This document shows positions 1 through 10,785 of a stretch of DNA of 64,000 bases, in pieces (the stretch's first letter is position 1; every line of letters begins with the position of its first letter). The notes beneath the pieces were generated by a model. That model was not told the DNA's origin. It saw only the letters and a list, made by a program, of their open reading frames with translations, and ran no database searches. Made by a program: the position numbers and the translations under genes. Source of the stretch: Auricularia sp. M13 (Eukaryota > Basidiomycota > Agaricomycetes > Auriculariales > Auriculariaceae). The stretch covers positions 2,790,001 to 2,854,000 of the forward strand of contig CM073197.1 in the NCBI GenBank assembly GCA_037042915.1, given 5' to 3'.

Positions 1-695
1 CTCGTGAATGGCGTGGCTCGTGCTTGCAGCTGGCCGCTTAATATAGGCGCGTGCAGCTATGGTCCAGGAAAGGCGCGTCGTTCGCGATGTGGCGTTTGAC
101 CAAGCCAGTCTCGCTGGCCGCGTCAATTTGAGCGCCCAGATCGGCCTAAACGACTGACACCCAGCGCTCATCGTTGGTGAGGGTCTGAACTGAAATAAAG
201 TGAATACACGGGGCTACGTGGAAGCGCTGTGCTTGTCGCGTACCTTGCTGCGGCAATACTGGTCGGGCGCTGGAGACCTGTTTGTAACCCTCTCGCTCCA
301 GCGGGCGGCATGATCTCTCACTCGCATTGGATGCCGCGTAAATTGGCGTGGAAAATCGTTTCTGGTCGCCGTCGGTGTGGACGCTGACACCGGCTATGGT
401 AGGAGTAGCGGAGGAAGGAGCGTTGCTACCGAAAGAGCTCCGTTTAAAATTTGCGTCCGTCCCGCGCGTCTGCGTAGCGGCGTTAAGTCGCTATGAGCGA
501 TCTACGTGAGCAGGACCTTGAAGGAGCGTCCGGTTAACCAGAGATCGAGACGCTGGCATTCTCGCGAAAGTGGAGGAGGTTGTGATCGTACTAGTATTGT
601 TTGAGAAGGGCGGGCGTGGGAAGCGTATATAGCCCCAAATACGGCGATTCGTGGTGAAACACAAACTGGATCTACATTGTGGGAAAAAATGGAGG
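1..695. other. No gene seen
   Basis: I see no convincing coding exon, RNA gene or repeat here. The reading frames that cross it lie opposite or beyond the zinc-finger gene on the minus strand and show no recognisable domain. It probably holds the 3' untranslated region of that gene and intergenic DNA. Confidence 0.4.
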
Positions 696-1610
696 CTACG
701 TAGGCGCTGACGTCGTCGCCGCCGGAGGCTCCTTCCTGTTGACCTTGCGCGCGCGGCGCGTGAGAGACCTGGTATAGTCTTCTGCGTCCGCTGTGCCTTG
801 GACGAAACGCGCGTGCTGCTGCTCGCAGTCCGGGTGGCTGTTCCAATGTTTATCACGGCTCTCGTTCCGCGTGAACACCTTATTACATCCGCCCCAACAC
901 TTCTTGGCTCCAGCACGTGGCGATGCAGACGATTTCCCCGGGATATCGCGCATGATCGTCGGGACATGTGGGCGGTGCGGAGGACGACTCTGAGACCGGA
1001 GGTCTCGCGCGGGGCTGTGCACGCGGGATGCGTACTTGTCTGGCCGGTCAGCAGGCTTCGCGGACGGCTGCGTATTGTTGCCGCTCGTTCGAGCGCTCGA
1101 GGCAGCCAGCATTGGTGGTTCTGCCGGGGCACGTGCCTCGCGTGGTCCGCTATTGATGGCAGGCGGAGCGGGCATATCAGCCGGCGCCGGCGGAGTAGGC
1201 GGAGCAGGCGGAGTAGACGGAGCAGGCGGAGTAGACGGGGCAGGCGGAGCAGGCGGAGCGGGCGAGGGAGAGATTCGCGACTCGTCATACAGTGTTGCAA
1301 TAGGTGGCAGCGAAAGCTGGCGAGGCTCGTTTTTGATTTTGACTTCCTCGTCACGGGCTCGCCGCGCCGATCTGACAAAAAGAGAGTCTTGGTAACGCGA
1401 GAAGTCGATCTTGACTGGGAATTTCCAGACGACCTCGCGGGACGGTGATAGGGAGTGGCCGCGGGTTTGAGTGACTTGACCCGCATGCTCATGAGGGGCG
1501 TGAGGGGCTGAGGGGCTCTCGGTCGTAGGAGCGTCGGCCAAGCTGTCTGACCCACGCATAGTGGGACCTTGCTGGAGAGAGGACATTTTGGCGGCCAGTT
1601 CGCATGCCAT
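696..1610 (-). CDS. C2HC zinc-finger protein with proline/alanine repeat
   Basis: Single open frame of 304 residues starting at an ATG at 1610. The N-terminal two thirds is low complexity; residues about 118-145 are a PPAPSTPPAP-type repeat encoded by a minisatellite at 1190-1265. Near the C-terminus (about residues 237-262) lies a finger CWGGCNKVF...RDKHWNSHPDC, with two Cys, one His and a final Cys, followed by a conserved basic tail (RRARKVNRKE). The same finger and tail occur in the gene at 2615-3314, so the two are paralogues. Role unknown; DNA or RNA binding is an inference from the finger. A MITE begins only 66 bp upstream of the ATG, so a first exon beyond it cannot be excluded. Confidence 0.6.
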   Translation of the reverse strand: MACELAAKMSSLQQGPTMRGSDSLADAPTTESPSAPHAPHEHAGQVTQTRGHSLSPSREVVWKFPVKIDFSRYQDSLFVRSARRARDEEVKIKNEPRQLSLPPIATLYDESRISPSPAPPAPPAPSTPPAPSTPPAPPTPPAPADMPAPPAINSGPREARAPAEPPMLAASSARTSGNNTQPSAKPADRPDKYASRVHSPARDLRSQSRPPHRPHVPTIMRDIPGKSSASPRAGAKKCWGGCNKVFTRNESRDKHWNSHPDCEQQHARFVQGTADAEDYTRSLTRRARKVNRKEPPAATTSAPT

Positions 1611-1675
1611 CCCGGCTTAAGTACTCATTTGCCTCGAGGTCAATTCATGACTTTAGCGTGTTAGAAGAGGAGATA

Positions 1676-2150
1676 CTGTAAAGCTAATAATTATTACCGG
1701 GGCCGCTGTACCGTGACACGTCGGAGACATTACCTTGGGTCTCCCGTGACACGTGACCATGGCCATACGACTGACAAAAATAACTGATAGGTGTACTGGT
1801 ATTTCTCACCAGGAGGACATACAGTGGCCCAATTAGACAATGTTGTGCCGGATTATTTGATTTCTGGACCTTTCCAGGTTCCCCAACACTTCAACCAGGT
1901 AATTCATCGAGAAATAAGGCACTAATTGCTCTAATTTGAGACATACTATGTAAAACCCCCCTTCATGTAATCCTATGTCATGCGCGCCGAAGGCGCGCCG
2001 CTCCCGACGGTAATAACTGAGCAATTGGGCCTTCGAACGGCGTGACATCTGATTACCTCGAGCAGCCCGTGACATGCTACAAAACACGATTATTACCGGG
2101 CCGCGCGTCCTCCGTGACGCGTGACGCGGTAATAATTATTAGCTTTACAG
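1676..2150. mobile_element. MITE with TA target duplication (Tc1/mariner type)
   Basis: A 475 bp element with perfect 24 bp terminal inverted repeats, 1676-1699 and 2127-2150, beginning CTGTAAAGCTAATAATTA. It is flanked on both sides by TA, the target duplication used by Tc1/mariner elements. Subterminal parts carry more copies of ATTATTACCG and GTGACACGT motifs in both orientations. There is no transposase; the one small frame inside (1833-2087, minus) matches nothing I know. It lies between the two paralogous zinc-finger genes. Confidence 0.85.
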
Positions 2151-2152
2151 TA

Positions 2153-2614
2153 GAGCGCTCATGTGCGGCGAGGCGATGCCTGGTTGATATTGATTGAGGT
2201 TGGATCGGGCTTCGATTCGCCCCCCGCAACTCTGTAACTTGGGGTTCGCCGGCAACCCTGGGCGCTCTATTGTGACTATCCTGGCGTCATGCATCCCGTT
2301 TTTAACCCTGGCTGGTGTGCTCAGGCCTTACAATCGCGCTGACATGGCGCTAGGCTAGAATCAATATCGCGCTCGTTGGCTGCACGTCGTCCGGATAGGC
2401 GGCTGTTCGTCGTGAATACAAATGCTATCGCGGCTGCTGACCGTCGTAGTGAGCCTTGGCATGTGCATGTATTTAACTGACGTCGCTTATCGTAGAGTTG
2501 CTCCTGCTGCGGGCCGACGACGCGTAGGAATTGTGTTTGGTCCTGATTCTGACTCCGCCTGTTCCTTCATTTGTTCAGAGATCTCTGTATTTTAATCCTG
2601 CGGATTTAACATTT
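2153..2614. other. Intergenic, nothing recognised
   Basis: Between the MITE and the end of the second zinc-finger gene. No frame, repeat or RNA could be supported. It should contain the 3' untranslated region of the gene at 2615-3314. Confidence 0.4.
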
Positions 2615-3314
2615 CTACAAGCCATACAGTTCGTGCACCATTTCGCGAATTTTCCTACGTTTTGCATTAACTTTGCGAGCTTCGACTGCCTCTTGGTATT
2701 CCTGTTCTAATGCCGTGCCTCGAACTGCTTCCCGGTGAATGCGCTCGCAGCGTGGTTTGGCGTTCCAGTGCATCTGTCGGTTACGACGTCTCTTGAACTC
2801 TTTGTTGCATCCGCAACATTGGTATTTGGCCTTGGGGCCTGGCGGTGGTGCCTCGCCGGAGATACATGTGCTGGACAGGTTTGGCGTGTCGGCCATCGCT
2901 GCCTGTTCCGGATGGTACGTCCTCGTGCTTGGTGTCGTCAACAGTGCTGAGGCGCTGTTGTGCGCAGAGGTGTGAGGTGGTGTAGACGTCGTGGCACTGG
3001 TGGTCTCTTCCTTGAACAGTGAGGTGTCTACGATCTCTTCGAAGAGAGTATCAAGTATCTTTGGTTGTGAATATGGCCGATATTTAATATGGTTTACAAC
3101 TTACCGCGTCATGTGGGTCATGTGCCGCCACTGAATCTGCGCGGGAAGATGTCGGCGTGCGGGGGAATTGCCCTGGGCAGAAGATAAAGCCTCTGTAGTA
3201 TTCCGCCACAATCTGTGCAGGCGTTCCAACTGGGAGAGGTGTTGGAGACTGCCAGAAGTTGACGAGGCCGCCGATTGACAGTCGTTCTACTGTGTCGTCC
3301 TCCTTGTTGTCCAT
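2615..3314 (-). CDS. C2HC zinc-finger protein, paralogue of the gene at 696-1610
   Basis: Two exons, 3314-3105 and 3058-2615, joined over a 46 bp GT..AG intron in phase 0, give 217 residues. The ATG at 3314 (MDNKEDDTVE) is chosen because a TATA box lies 66-72 bp upstream and the codon has a good context; an upstream in-frame start at 3377 would lie at or before the transcription start. The finger CCGCNKEF...NRQMHWNAKPRC and the following AVRGTALEQEYQEAVEARKV tail match the other zinc-finger gene, although the N-terminal halves differ. It is shorter and lacks the proline repeat. Function unknown; a nucleic-acid-binding role is inferred only from the finger. Confidence 0.7.
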
Positions 3315-3378
3315 GGAGGGTATAGGAGGTCGTTTGGTTTGGGTGAGAGAGCAGATTGTACCGTGTTCACAGCTCACG

Positions 3379-3386
3379 TTTATAAA
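3379..3386 (-). promoter_or_regulatory. TATA box of the zinc-finger gene
   Basis: TTTATAAA on the minus strand, about 65 bp before the chosen ATG at 3314. Confidence 0.6.
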
Positions 3387-4612
3387 TGGACCCGGGGGTC
3401 TTGTAGGGCGCTCCAGGTAGTTGTGACGTTTGACAGCGGCAGGGGTGTTATCATTCGGGGCGGCGGTCTGTCCATTTGGATTGCCCCCGCACTGCGTGCT
3501 AGCACACCTGCCGTTCTGCGTGGCAAGGCGAGGGCAAGGCGAGGGATGTCCATCTTATTTTCTGGGAGAGCGAAATTGGGCGGGTGCCGTATGATCGTAT
3601 GGCCGTGTCGTGAGCGTTCACAGCATGGAGAAAAAATTCCGGCTGTACAGTCGGTGAAGGCCGGGCGGGCCGGAGAGCCGCTTTGTTGATTTGCTCGCCG
3701 TCGCGTTCAACGGGGGCGGCAGTACTGTGCGAGCTTATGCCCACATTGGACTTTCGGAAAGCGGCCTGTTCTCGATTTTGGGCTCTGCCTTGGTCGCCAG
3801 GTCTTCCTCGTCGCATTGGTGCGTGTGTTCCAGGTTCCGCGCTCGTAGTTTATAAGGTTTATTATGGCTAACGCGACGCAGTGCGATATATTGCGGCACG
3901 AGTGGTGCTGGTAACGGCCATATGCCCTCGAGGCTCGAGGCTCGAGCGCGCGTGTTCTGTTATTACGGACTGACGGGACTGTACGGTCCTCATGTGTGTC
4001 TGTATAGGTGTAGCGCTTGGATTTTATCTCATAGGAATGGCGCAGCTGTTCGTTGCGCTACTCTCCTTATCTGGACTCTTGCTTCTGCGTGAATGGGCTC
4101 TACAAGAGGGGAGTGGTATTGCTTCTGCGGTGTACGCGTACGGACCGTCTGGACTCTCCCTTCCGCTTCCCGACAAGATCACGGGCTCTCTGAGCAGCAT
4201 GGTATCTTCAGCCAGACGGTCCCAGCCTGCCAGTTGATGCAGCTTCAAATTTGGGCGTGAAAATGGACGTTTGGTGTGCCTTTCCGCGTTTTTAACGCAT
4301 TGAACCTGATGGTTCGGGGAAAAGCCGTCTCTCTGTGCTTTCTATCGAATGGCTCTCTGTCTGGACACTAGCTCCTGGAGCCAGCGCGTATTCTTATTTT
4401 CGGGGATCCTCGGCCAATTCAGGCAGATATTTCCGCTCTTTTGATGCGTATAGCACGCTTTCCAGGCTTCAATAAGACGCATACTCGCTTCATGGTGGAC
4501 TGTTTTGTGCGGGTGCCACACCGCTAGCAGCATTATATAATAGATTTAGATGCTACCGATAATTACGAAGAAAAAACTAGACGTCTGATACACCAACCTC
4601 ACATGACTTTGA
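3387..4612. other. Intergenic, nothing recognised
   Basis: Several open frames cross this stretch on both strands but none shows a domain, plausible splice pattern or codon bias. A short CTCGAGG tandem repeat is present near 3928-3950. Confidence 0.35.
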
Positions 4613-7600
4613 TTACTCAAACTCGCCTACGCCCGGACCGAAATGTTCGCCCTCTGCGAGCTTCCTGAGCGGGCACCGCCGGGCATCGCAGTTGTCGAAT
4701 GGCTTGCTGTTGCCAGCCCAGTCGAGCTCGAAGCCGTGGTACTGTAGAGCAAAGAACATGATGATGCCTACGATGGCGATGGCGCAGGAGAATGCCGAAG
4801 TGGTGATGTAGTTGTACCTGTCAATCGCCGTGAGCAGATACAATTTGCTGAAAAAGCAGAGGCTCCATACTTCGACCACCAGGCCAGGTAACGACGCTTG
4901 ATGTATACATTGAACAAGAACGCCACGGGAACCACCGGCCAAACGTTGGCCAAGCTGTACGGCGCCCAAATGAGGCCACCCGTCATGACAGCAGGGAGAT
5001 GGACCTGGCCCGATGTGTCAGAGACGGCGCACGAGAACGCAGTCATACGGACCGTTTTGAGGAACTTGAACCGACGGCTGAGGAAGTAGAAGATGACGGG
5101 CAGAGCAGCGCCGATGAGGAAGAACCACACGAGCGGGCTGTAGATAGCGCCAACGCCGAACATGCGTTTGGGACCCAGTGTGCCCCAAAGCACCGAGGCC
5201 GTGCTAAGAGATCGTGAGCCTTCGACGACAAATGACGACCGTAGACCAACAAGAAAGTATTGATTCCAGGACATGTGAAGTGGTCCTTCTGGTCGGGATC
5301 GCAGACGTTTGGTATCTGAGTGAGCTGGAAGTTGACGACGCCGACAGAAACGACTGTCAAGGGAGTGGCTTCAGGGACCAAAAAAAAACCGCTCGGCAGT
5401 GGAATTGACTTACAGGTCGAAACAAAGGTGGCAACCATCTGCGCGACGAAAGTGATTCGCGGAGCGATGTGGGTGTAGTGCGCGAGCTTGAGATCCTGCG
5501 CAAATGTGATCGTGTGAGCGGTCGTGACGTAGCCGTAAGACTTGAAGACTAGAGAAAAGCGTGAGATTAGTGCTCGTTGAGCATTCGAGCGGAAAAAAAA
5601 TGAATGTTCACAGTTCATTGCCAGAGCGTTGCCTTCGAACCAGGCACCGCCAATAAATTCCGCCAAGACATTCAGCGTGATGTTGACGTTGGTGGTAGAA
5701 TATCTTGGTGAATGTTCGAGTCAGATCACGAAAAAACCGCGATTTTAAACGCTGCCTACATAACACCAACTACATAGATGAGCAGGTTAATTTTCTGAAA
5801 GGATTGCGATAAATTGGAACGTACTGGGGATGCAGAAAATCAGTGCCAGAAACACGCCGTACAGAACGACAGCCGGAGTCGTAGTGGTCGGCCATGCACC
5901 AACACCAGCCGCGCCGAGCGCGATGGATGCAACCAAAACGGAGAAGTACCACCATTCCGGGACCTCCTTGTAGTTGCGCATGATGCGGCTGTGGACGTCG
6001 TTGTTGGTCTTGAGGACGTTCGTCTTAGACAGAACGCTCTTCAAGCCCAACCAGATCTCGCGGCGATGATAGAGGACCGCGTGTGAGACAGTAGAGGCAT
6101 AAGCGGCGACTGCGAGGATGTCAGCCGAAGTCAGGTCGGATAAAGGCTTCACTCACAGAAAATGCCGTACTGAATGTGATGACAAGAGTTATTCAGCTCG
6201 CCAAGTGCATACTCTGTGTACGTACGATGAACGTATTTGCGGCCGACAAGTACGCAGGCGAATACTGCTTGAAAGCCTCATGATCGAACAGGCCCCGCTC
6301 ATCGACTGTTCGCGATACGTTGTAGCGTTTACCCGTGTTATCGAAGACACCGTTGCTAGCACAAGTCGTTGAGTAGAGGTAAACCTAGATCGTCGTGCGC
6401 TCACGAGTTGATCGGCAAGTAAGCCGAGTTCCATGTATTGGTCCAATATAGAGCGACAATAATCGGGAATGTGATGAAAGTACCGCTGGCCCACTAAAAA
6501 AATCTCAGGCTGAATGATGGTCATTGTAGAGCGTAGCACGCACGTTCATCGTCGTCTATTTGCGAGACGGATGGATCAGTCCAAGGGTGGGGGGAGAAGA
6601 GCGATATACGAACGTAGAACGGGTTGATCCATGGATCCCTAAGCCACCGTTCAGCGATAATGCAATCCAAGCAGCGGCACAGTTCAGCTTACGAGTAGAA
6701 CTGGTTTGTATCGAATGTCGGGATCGGATTGAGCCCGAGGCCTGCAGAATATTAAATCGCATCGAGGGCAAGGGAGGTCACATACCTGACCCTCCGGTGC
6801 TGCCAGTAATGGCGGCAAGCTTGACATTCTGTGGATCACACGTCAGCGAGCCTATAAGCAGATTTAAAATGGATCGGACATTGGGATCAATCCAGACGAT
6901 CCAGTTGAAGAAGGAAAGTGCCTGGAAAATGTAACCTAGAGTTTCGTCAGACGAAGGGCAGCGACGCAGTCATACGCATCCACTGACCAGGGAACCAGAA
7001 GTAGACGAACATGCCGACGAAGCAGTACAAAAAGTACCGCATACGGGTTATCGTCCATCCGTTCGCAACGTCGTTCCTTCCGGAGTGGAACGCGCGGTTC
7101 AGGGCTATGGTGGCCAGGTTGGAATACCAAATGGCATGACTCGGGTAAACAAGGAACCTGCGGGTCAGACCCGCAAGACCATAGCCAATGAAGTTGGTAG
7201 AGAGTGCTATGAGAACTATACGACGGTAAATAGAGCGCATCGCGAGTTTATCCTTTCCATACTCTGGTAGCCAAAATCTGATGCCCACGCCATGTTAAAG
7301 AAGCGCGGGATGAACTGCACGAAAACTAATGAAGTATTAGATCGCGGGATGAAACAGCGACAAATGAGGACTTGCCAATATTGTTCCTGAGACGACGGTC
7401 AATGGGACGCAGTTCGCAGCCGTTGGAGGAGGCCGACTTACGTGTATGGCGCCCCAACACCAACATTCGCCATGATAGTGATTACCTGTATCGCGCGGAG
7501 TTCAGGCAGGACCAACGATCGAAAGGCTGCCAGCTAACCATGTGTTCCTTCATGTTGAAGGGTCCCCTGGAAGGTGTAAGGATTTATATCCGACGACATA

Positions 7601-8582
7601 TTCAGATGCGTACGGGTTCAAGGTAAAGCTACGGCCGGCAACGTTGAATACCTTGGTTGGGAGGACGCGCTCGAGGAACTTGCCCGCTGGGTAGGCCAGC
7701 AACTGCGCGACATTGGCTCCGACGTCTGTATGATCCAGCTTAGTATTATACGATACATACGGCACGAACATACAGATCGAGGGGTAGCGGATGTCGAAGA
7801 ACTGCACACTATATGAGCAAGGACTACAGTACGTGGCCTGCAATACCCGACCTGATTGATGAAGGACCTGCGATATCGTGAGCATCTGCGTGATGATGAT
7901 GGCGGGTTGAACGTACGCTGCTGCGACGAAAACCAGGCCGATCACCCAAGCGCTGTGCAGATGAGGTGGTCAGTCAGCGCGCCTCCCAAAGAATGGTGCG
8001 CGTACCGGAATGTGCTCGCAGGAATGCTCGGGTCGTCATGGTTATTAACGACGGCACGGACTACCAGACTGTGAGTCCCAGGAGAAGGGTTGGTACTGCC
8101 TCAGCGAACCTTCAGGATACGGGCTGTTGTAAATGATCAAGGCGGCTTCGATCTTCATCTCTTGGTAAAGTCGCTCATACAGCGCCGGGTCCTTCTCTTT
8201 CAAGTCCTTGTCTTCGAGGAAGCGCTGGGCCAGGGCGAGAACCTTTGACGGGAAGTTCGGATCGTATACGTGCTGAGGCATGGTAAGCCACCGTAGGCTC
8301 ATCTGACGGGGTCGTCCTCACGTTATTCACGACGTCGTGAGCAGCCTTGAGCACGTCTTCCTCGGTCAAGTTCGCAGACTGAGTAATGGCCTCCTCAATA
8401 TCAGCACCGACGGCCTGGATCTCAGCCTCGAGCTCAGCCTGGCGGGCGCGCTTTCAGTTATCGGGCTACGATGGCCGGGAACGGCAACACAAACATACAA
8501 CGTCGGGGATAACGTGCTTCTCATCGCGGAACGAGTCCTTCTCGGGCGACGGCGTACGCTTCTCGTCTGTCGCGGAGGCCAT
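4613..8582 (-). CDS. Oligopeptide transporter, OPT family
   Basis: A proton-coupled oligopeptide transporter of the plasma membrane, by family knowledge. Hand splicing gives about 25 short exons separated by 45-60 bp introns. It starts MASATDEKRTPSPEKDS at 8582, 71-77 bp after a TATA box. Family landmarks appear in order: NSPYPEV and NNHDDPSIPASTFR near the N-terminus, VAQLLAYP, TLNPGPFNMKEH (the NPG motif), TIMANVGVGAPY, STNFIGYGLAGLTRRFLVYP, LSFFNWIVWIDPNV, TNTWNSAYLPINS, DNTGKRYNVSRT, KEVPEWWY, LNVLAEFIGG, AHTITFAQDLKLAHYTHI, TASVLWGTLGPKRMF and a C-terminal segment ending GPGVGEFE. Some exons code for only four or five residues. No stop interrupts the spliced frame, so the gene looks intact. 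The least certain junctions are near 7370 and 6650. Confidence 0.9.
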
Positions 8583-8652
8583 TGCGGCGGCGAGTGAAGG
8601 AGAACGGCGAGCAAAGGTGGGGCGCAAGGATCACGGGGAGATGGTGCAAGGG

Positions 8653-8659
8653 CTTTATA
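8653..8659 (-). promoter_or_regulatory. TATA box of the OPT transporter gene
   Basis: TATAAAG on the minus strand, 71-77 bp upstream of the ATG at 8582, in a pyrimidine-rich leader. Confidence 0.65.
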
Positions 8660-8829
8660 CAGGCGCAGCGCGAAAGGTGATCGTATAGTTAGCACCGCCA
8701 TGACATTCAATAGCATGTTCCGAGCTGATAAGCCCGATGTAACGCTCGAGAACACCCACATGGAGCGCTCCAACCCAGAAGACCCGTACCACCCCCGCAG
8801 CCGCTCGATATCGACAGAGCGTCGGTCGC

Positions 8830-10380
8830 GTCCTCATCCTCTGAGAAACAAGTACAGTGGGCTCTAAAAGCCATTATGAATGGGCGTACGAACGCGCGAC
8901 CGCGAATCACATGGCTCAACGCACAGCGCACAGGGAAAAAGGCCGCGAATCCGTTTGCGCCGGCGATCTGCAAGCGCAGCAGGTTCATCCGGCCGTCAAA
9001 TCGCTCCTGGCAGATTCCCCGACGGGTTCTCTCGTGCCCAGAAATGAGCTCTCGGAAGCGCTGACCACGTCGCAAATGGTGCCCCAGGCTTGATTTAAGA
9101 TCCCACAACCCAGAGCGAGCTGCTGAAGAAACGCTGCGGATGGCAAACCGTGCCAAGACCATGTATCCAGTCACCTTCGCTCCAACTATCATTGGCTGAT
9201 GCGACCCGGGCCGGCTACAAAGTTCCATGGGAATGCGAGAGTACAGCGTCGCAGCGGACCATACAGTACGAGGTCACGGGCCGATGCACCAAGGATAGAG
9301 AGGGGCTCTGTGTGCGTTGGCAGCGCGATAACGAGGTGTCGTGAGCTTCTATCATCAACGTAACACGCAGAGCACGGGGTGTCCGGTCAGGGCGAAGCCA
9401 GATAACGCCAGAAAAGGCCCAAACCCATATGGCGATTTGCAACGGCAGCCTCTGAGCAAGGAGCACGCCGCCAGCACGCCAGATCCAGAAACCAGGAAAC
9501 ATCAGAAGGTTGCTGACATAATCAGCAGCGGCGTGTGAGCGTGATGACCGCAAATTGCGCAGCAGGAGATGTGGTCGGGACAGTCCGCGGAGCGCAGCAA
9601 GCTGGCCGAAAGCGGGCGGTGACAGAATCTGTGGATCAGGCGCAAACGGGACGGATCAGAGAACGCGCGATGTGAACTGATCAGTGCAAGCAAGTAGGGC
9701 TCAGTCACCCTCCAGAAGCAGTTAGGCCATGAGCAACGAAAGGCGCTATGACAGGCGAGCGGACATCTGTGCCGACCAGGTGCAGTCGACCGTTGGGGCC
9801 GAGCGAACTCCACGCAAAGGCTGAATGTGCTTCACCTAAAGGACAGCCTTGGCACGATAAAGTAGGAAAATACCAAGAGCGTAGTCGGAGGGCGAGATCA
9901 GCGATGACGACCGTAAAAGGAGTTGGCGGGAGTGCGGTGTAGGCGACGAGGGCATGGACGAAGGAGCGATTCATACGCTGGTTGAAAGGTGCTGCTTGCG
10001 GTTGCTACATCAAAGAGAAAGCCAAGCGAGTCGCCGCTCACCAGGACCAGTGCAAGCCCAGCGTTGGCGGGCGGCCAGGTGGCATAGCCAAAGAGCAGCG
10101 AGTAGCGGGCCCTGTCGCGCTGCCGAGCGGTGCAGCAAGATGTCGCGCAGGCGGCAGACGGCGTCCCAGAGGGCCTTATCTTGCCAACGAGGTGGGGGGA
10201 AGAGAACAAGCGGTTGGGGATTGCTCGGCAAATGGCGGTTTTCTCAAAATCGTCAAGCTTCGTGTTTGCGGATTGCTCGATCGGAGGCAGGCACTCGGGA
10301 TTGCTCGGGTCTTGGGAATTTATTTCGAACATAAGTATGGGCATAACTTGGTCGTACATGCTCCATATATCCTAGCACTT
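8830..10380 (-). other. Unresolved region, possibly a decayed membrane-protein gene
   Basis: No intact gene could be built here. On the minus strand there are several overlapping frames with hydrophobic stretches, for example FWIWRAGGVLLAQRL followed by IAIWVWAFSGVIW near 9400-9500, and a frame from 10359 with MFEINSQDPSNPECLP. They do not join into a single splice pattern without stops. This could be an old membrane-protein gene that has decayed, or a real gene I could not resolve. I do not assign a family. Confidence 0.25.
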
Positions 10381-10785
10381 CAACTGGTCATCTGGATATG
10401 GAGCCTTTTTCGCTACGTCAGGCGTTATTTTGCTGTGAGCGGTTGACGCGATCACGAACAGTCATCATCCCAAATTTGAATCGGAGGCGCTTGCACTGGC
10501 AGTGCCTACGACTCTCGGATATATGCACTGAGCACGTACCTTATAAGCCATGGCACTTGGGACCCCAACCTATGTTTTTGGATGGCTTGAGAGGGCGGGC
10601 ATTTGTATCTAATACTCCATTCCGGAGGTGGCCAAACACTTTGGCCGGCTATGGGTTATGGACGAAGAGGGCTACGGGTTTTAAGAGCTTCAGCTGTATG
10701 ATGCATTGATGCCTGGTAAGGACTCGTAGTTCGGCAAGGGTTATGTGATTGTATATTACAGGTCGTACAGTATCTTACTGGTTCA
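10381..10785. other. Intergenic, nothing recognised
   Basis: Between the unresolved region and the nitronate monooxygenase; no feature could be supported. Confidence 0.35.

Noticed and set aside
3315-3377. Earlier start for the zinc-finger gene at 2615-3314
   Set aside because: It is only 2 bp from the TATA box, so it would not be in the mRNA.
8830-10380. Assignment of the unresolved region to the wax-synthase or acyltransferase group
   Set aside because: A few hydrophobic segments invited the idea but no conserved motif of that family could be found, so no family is named.
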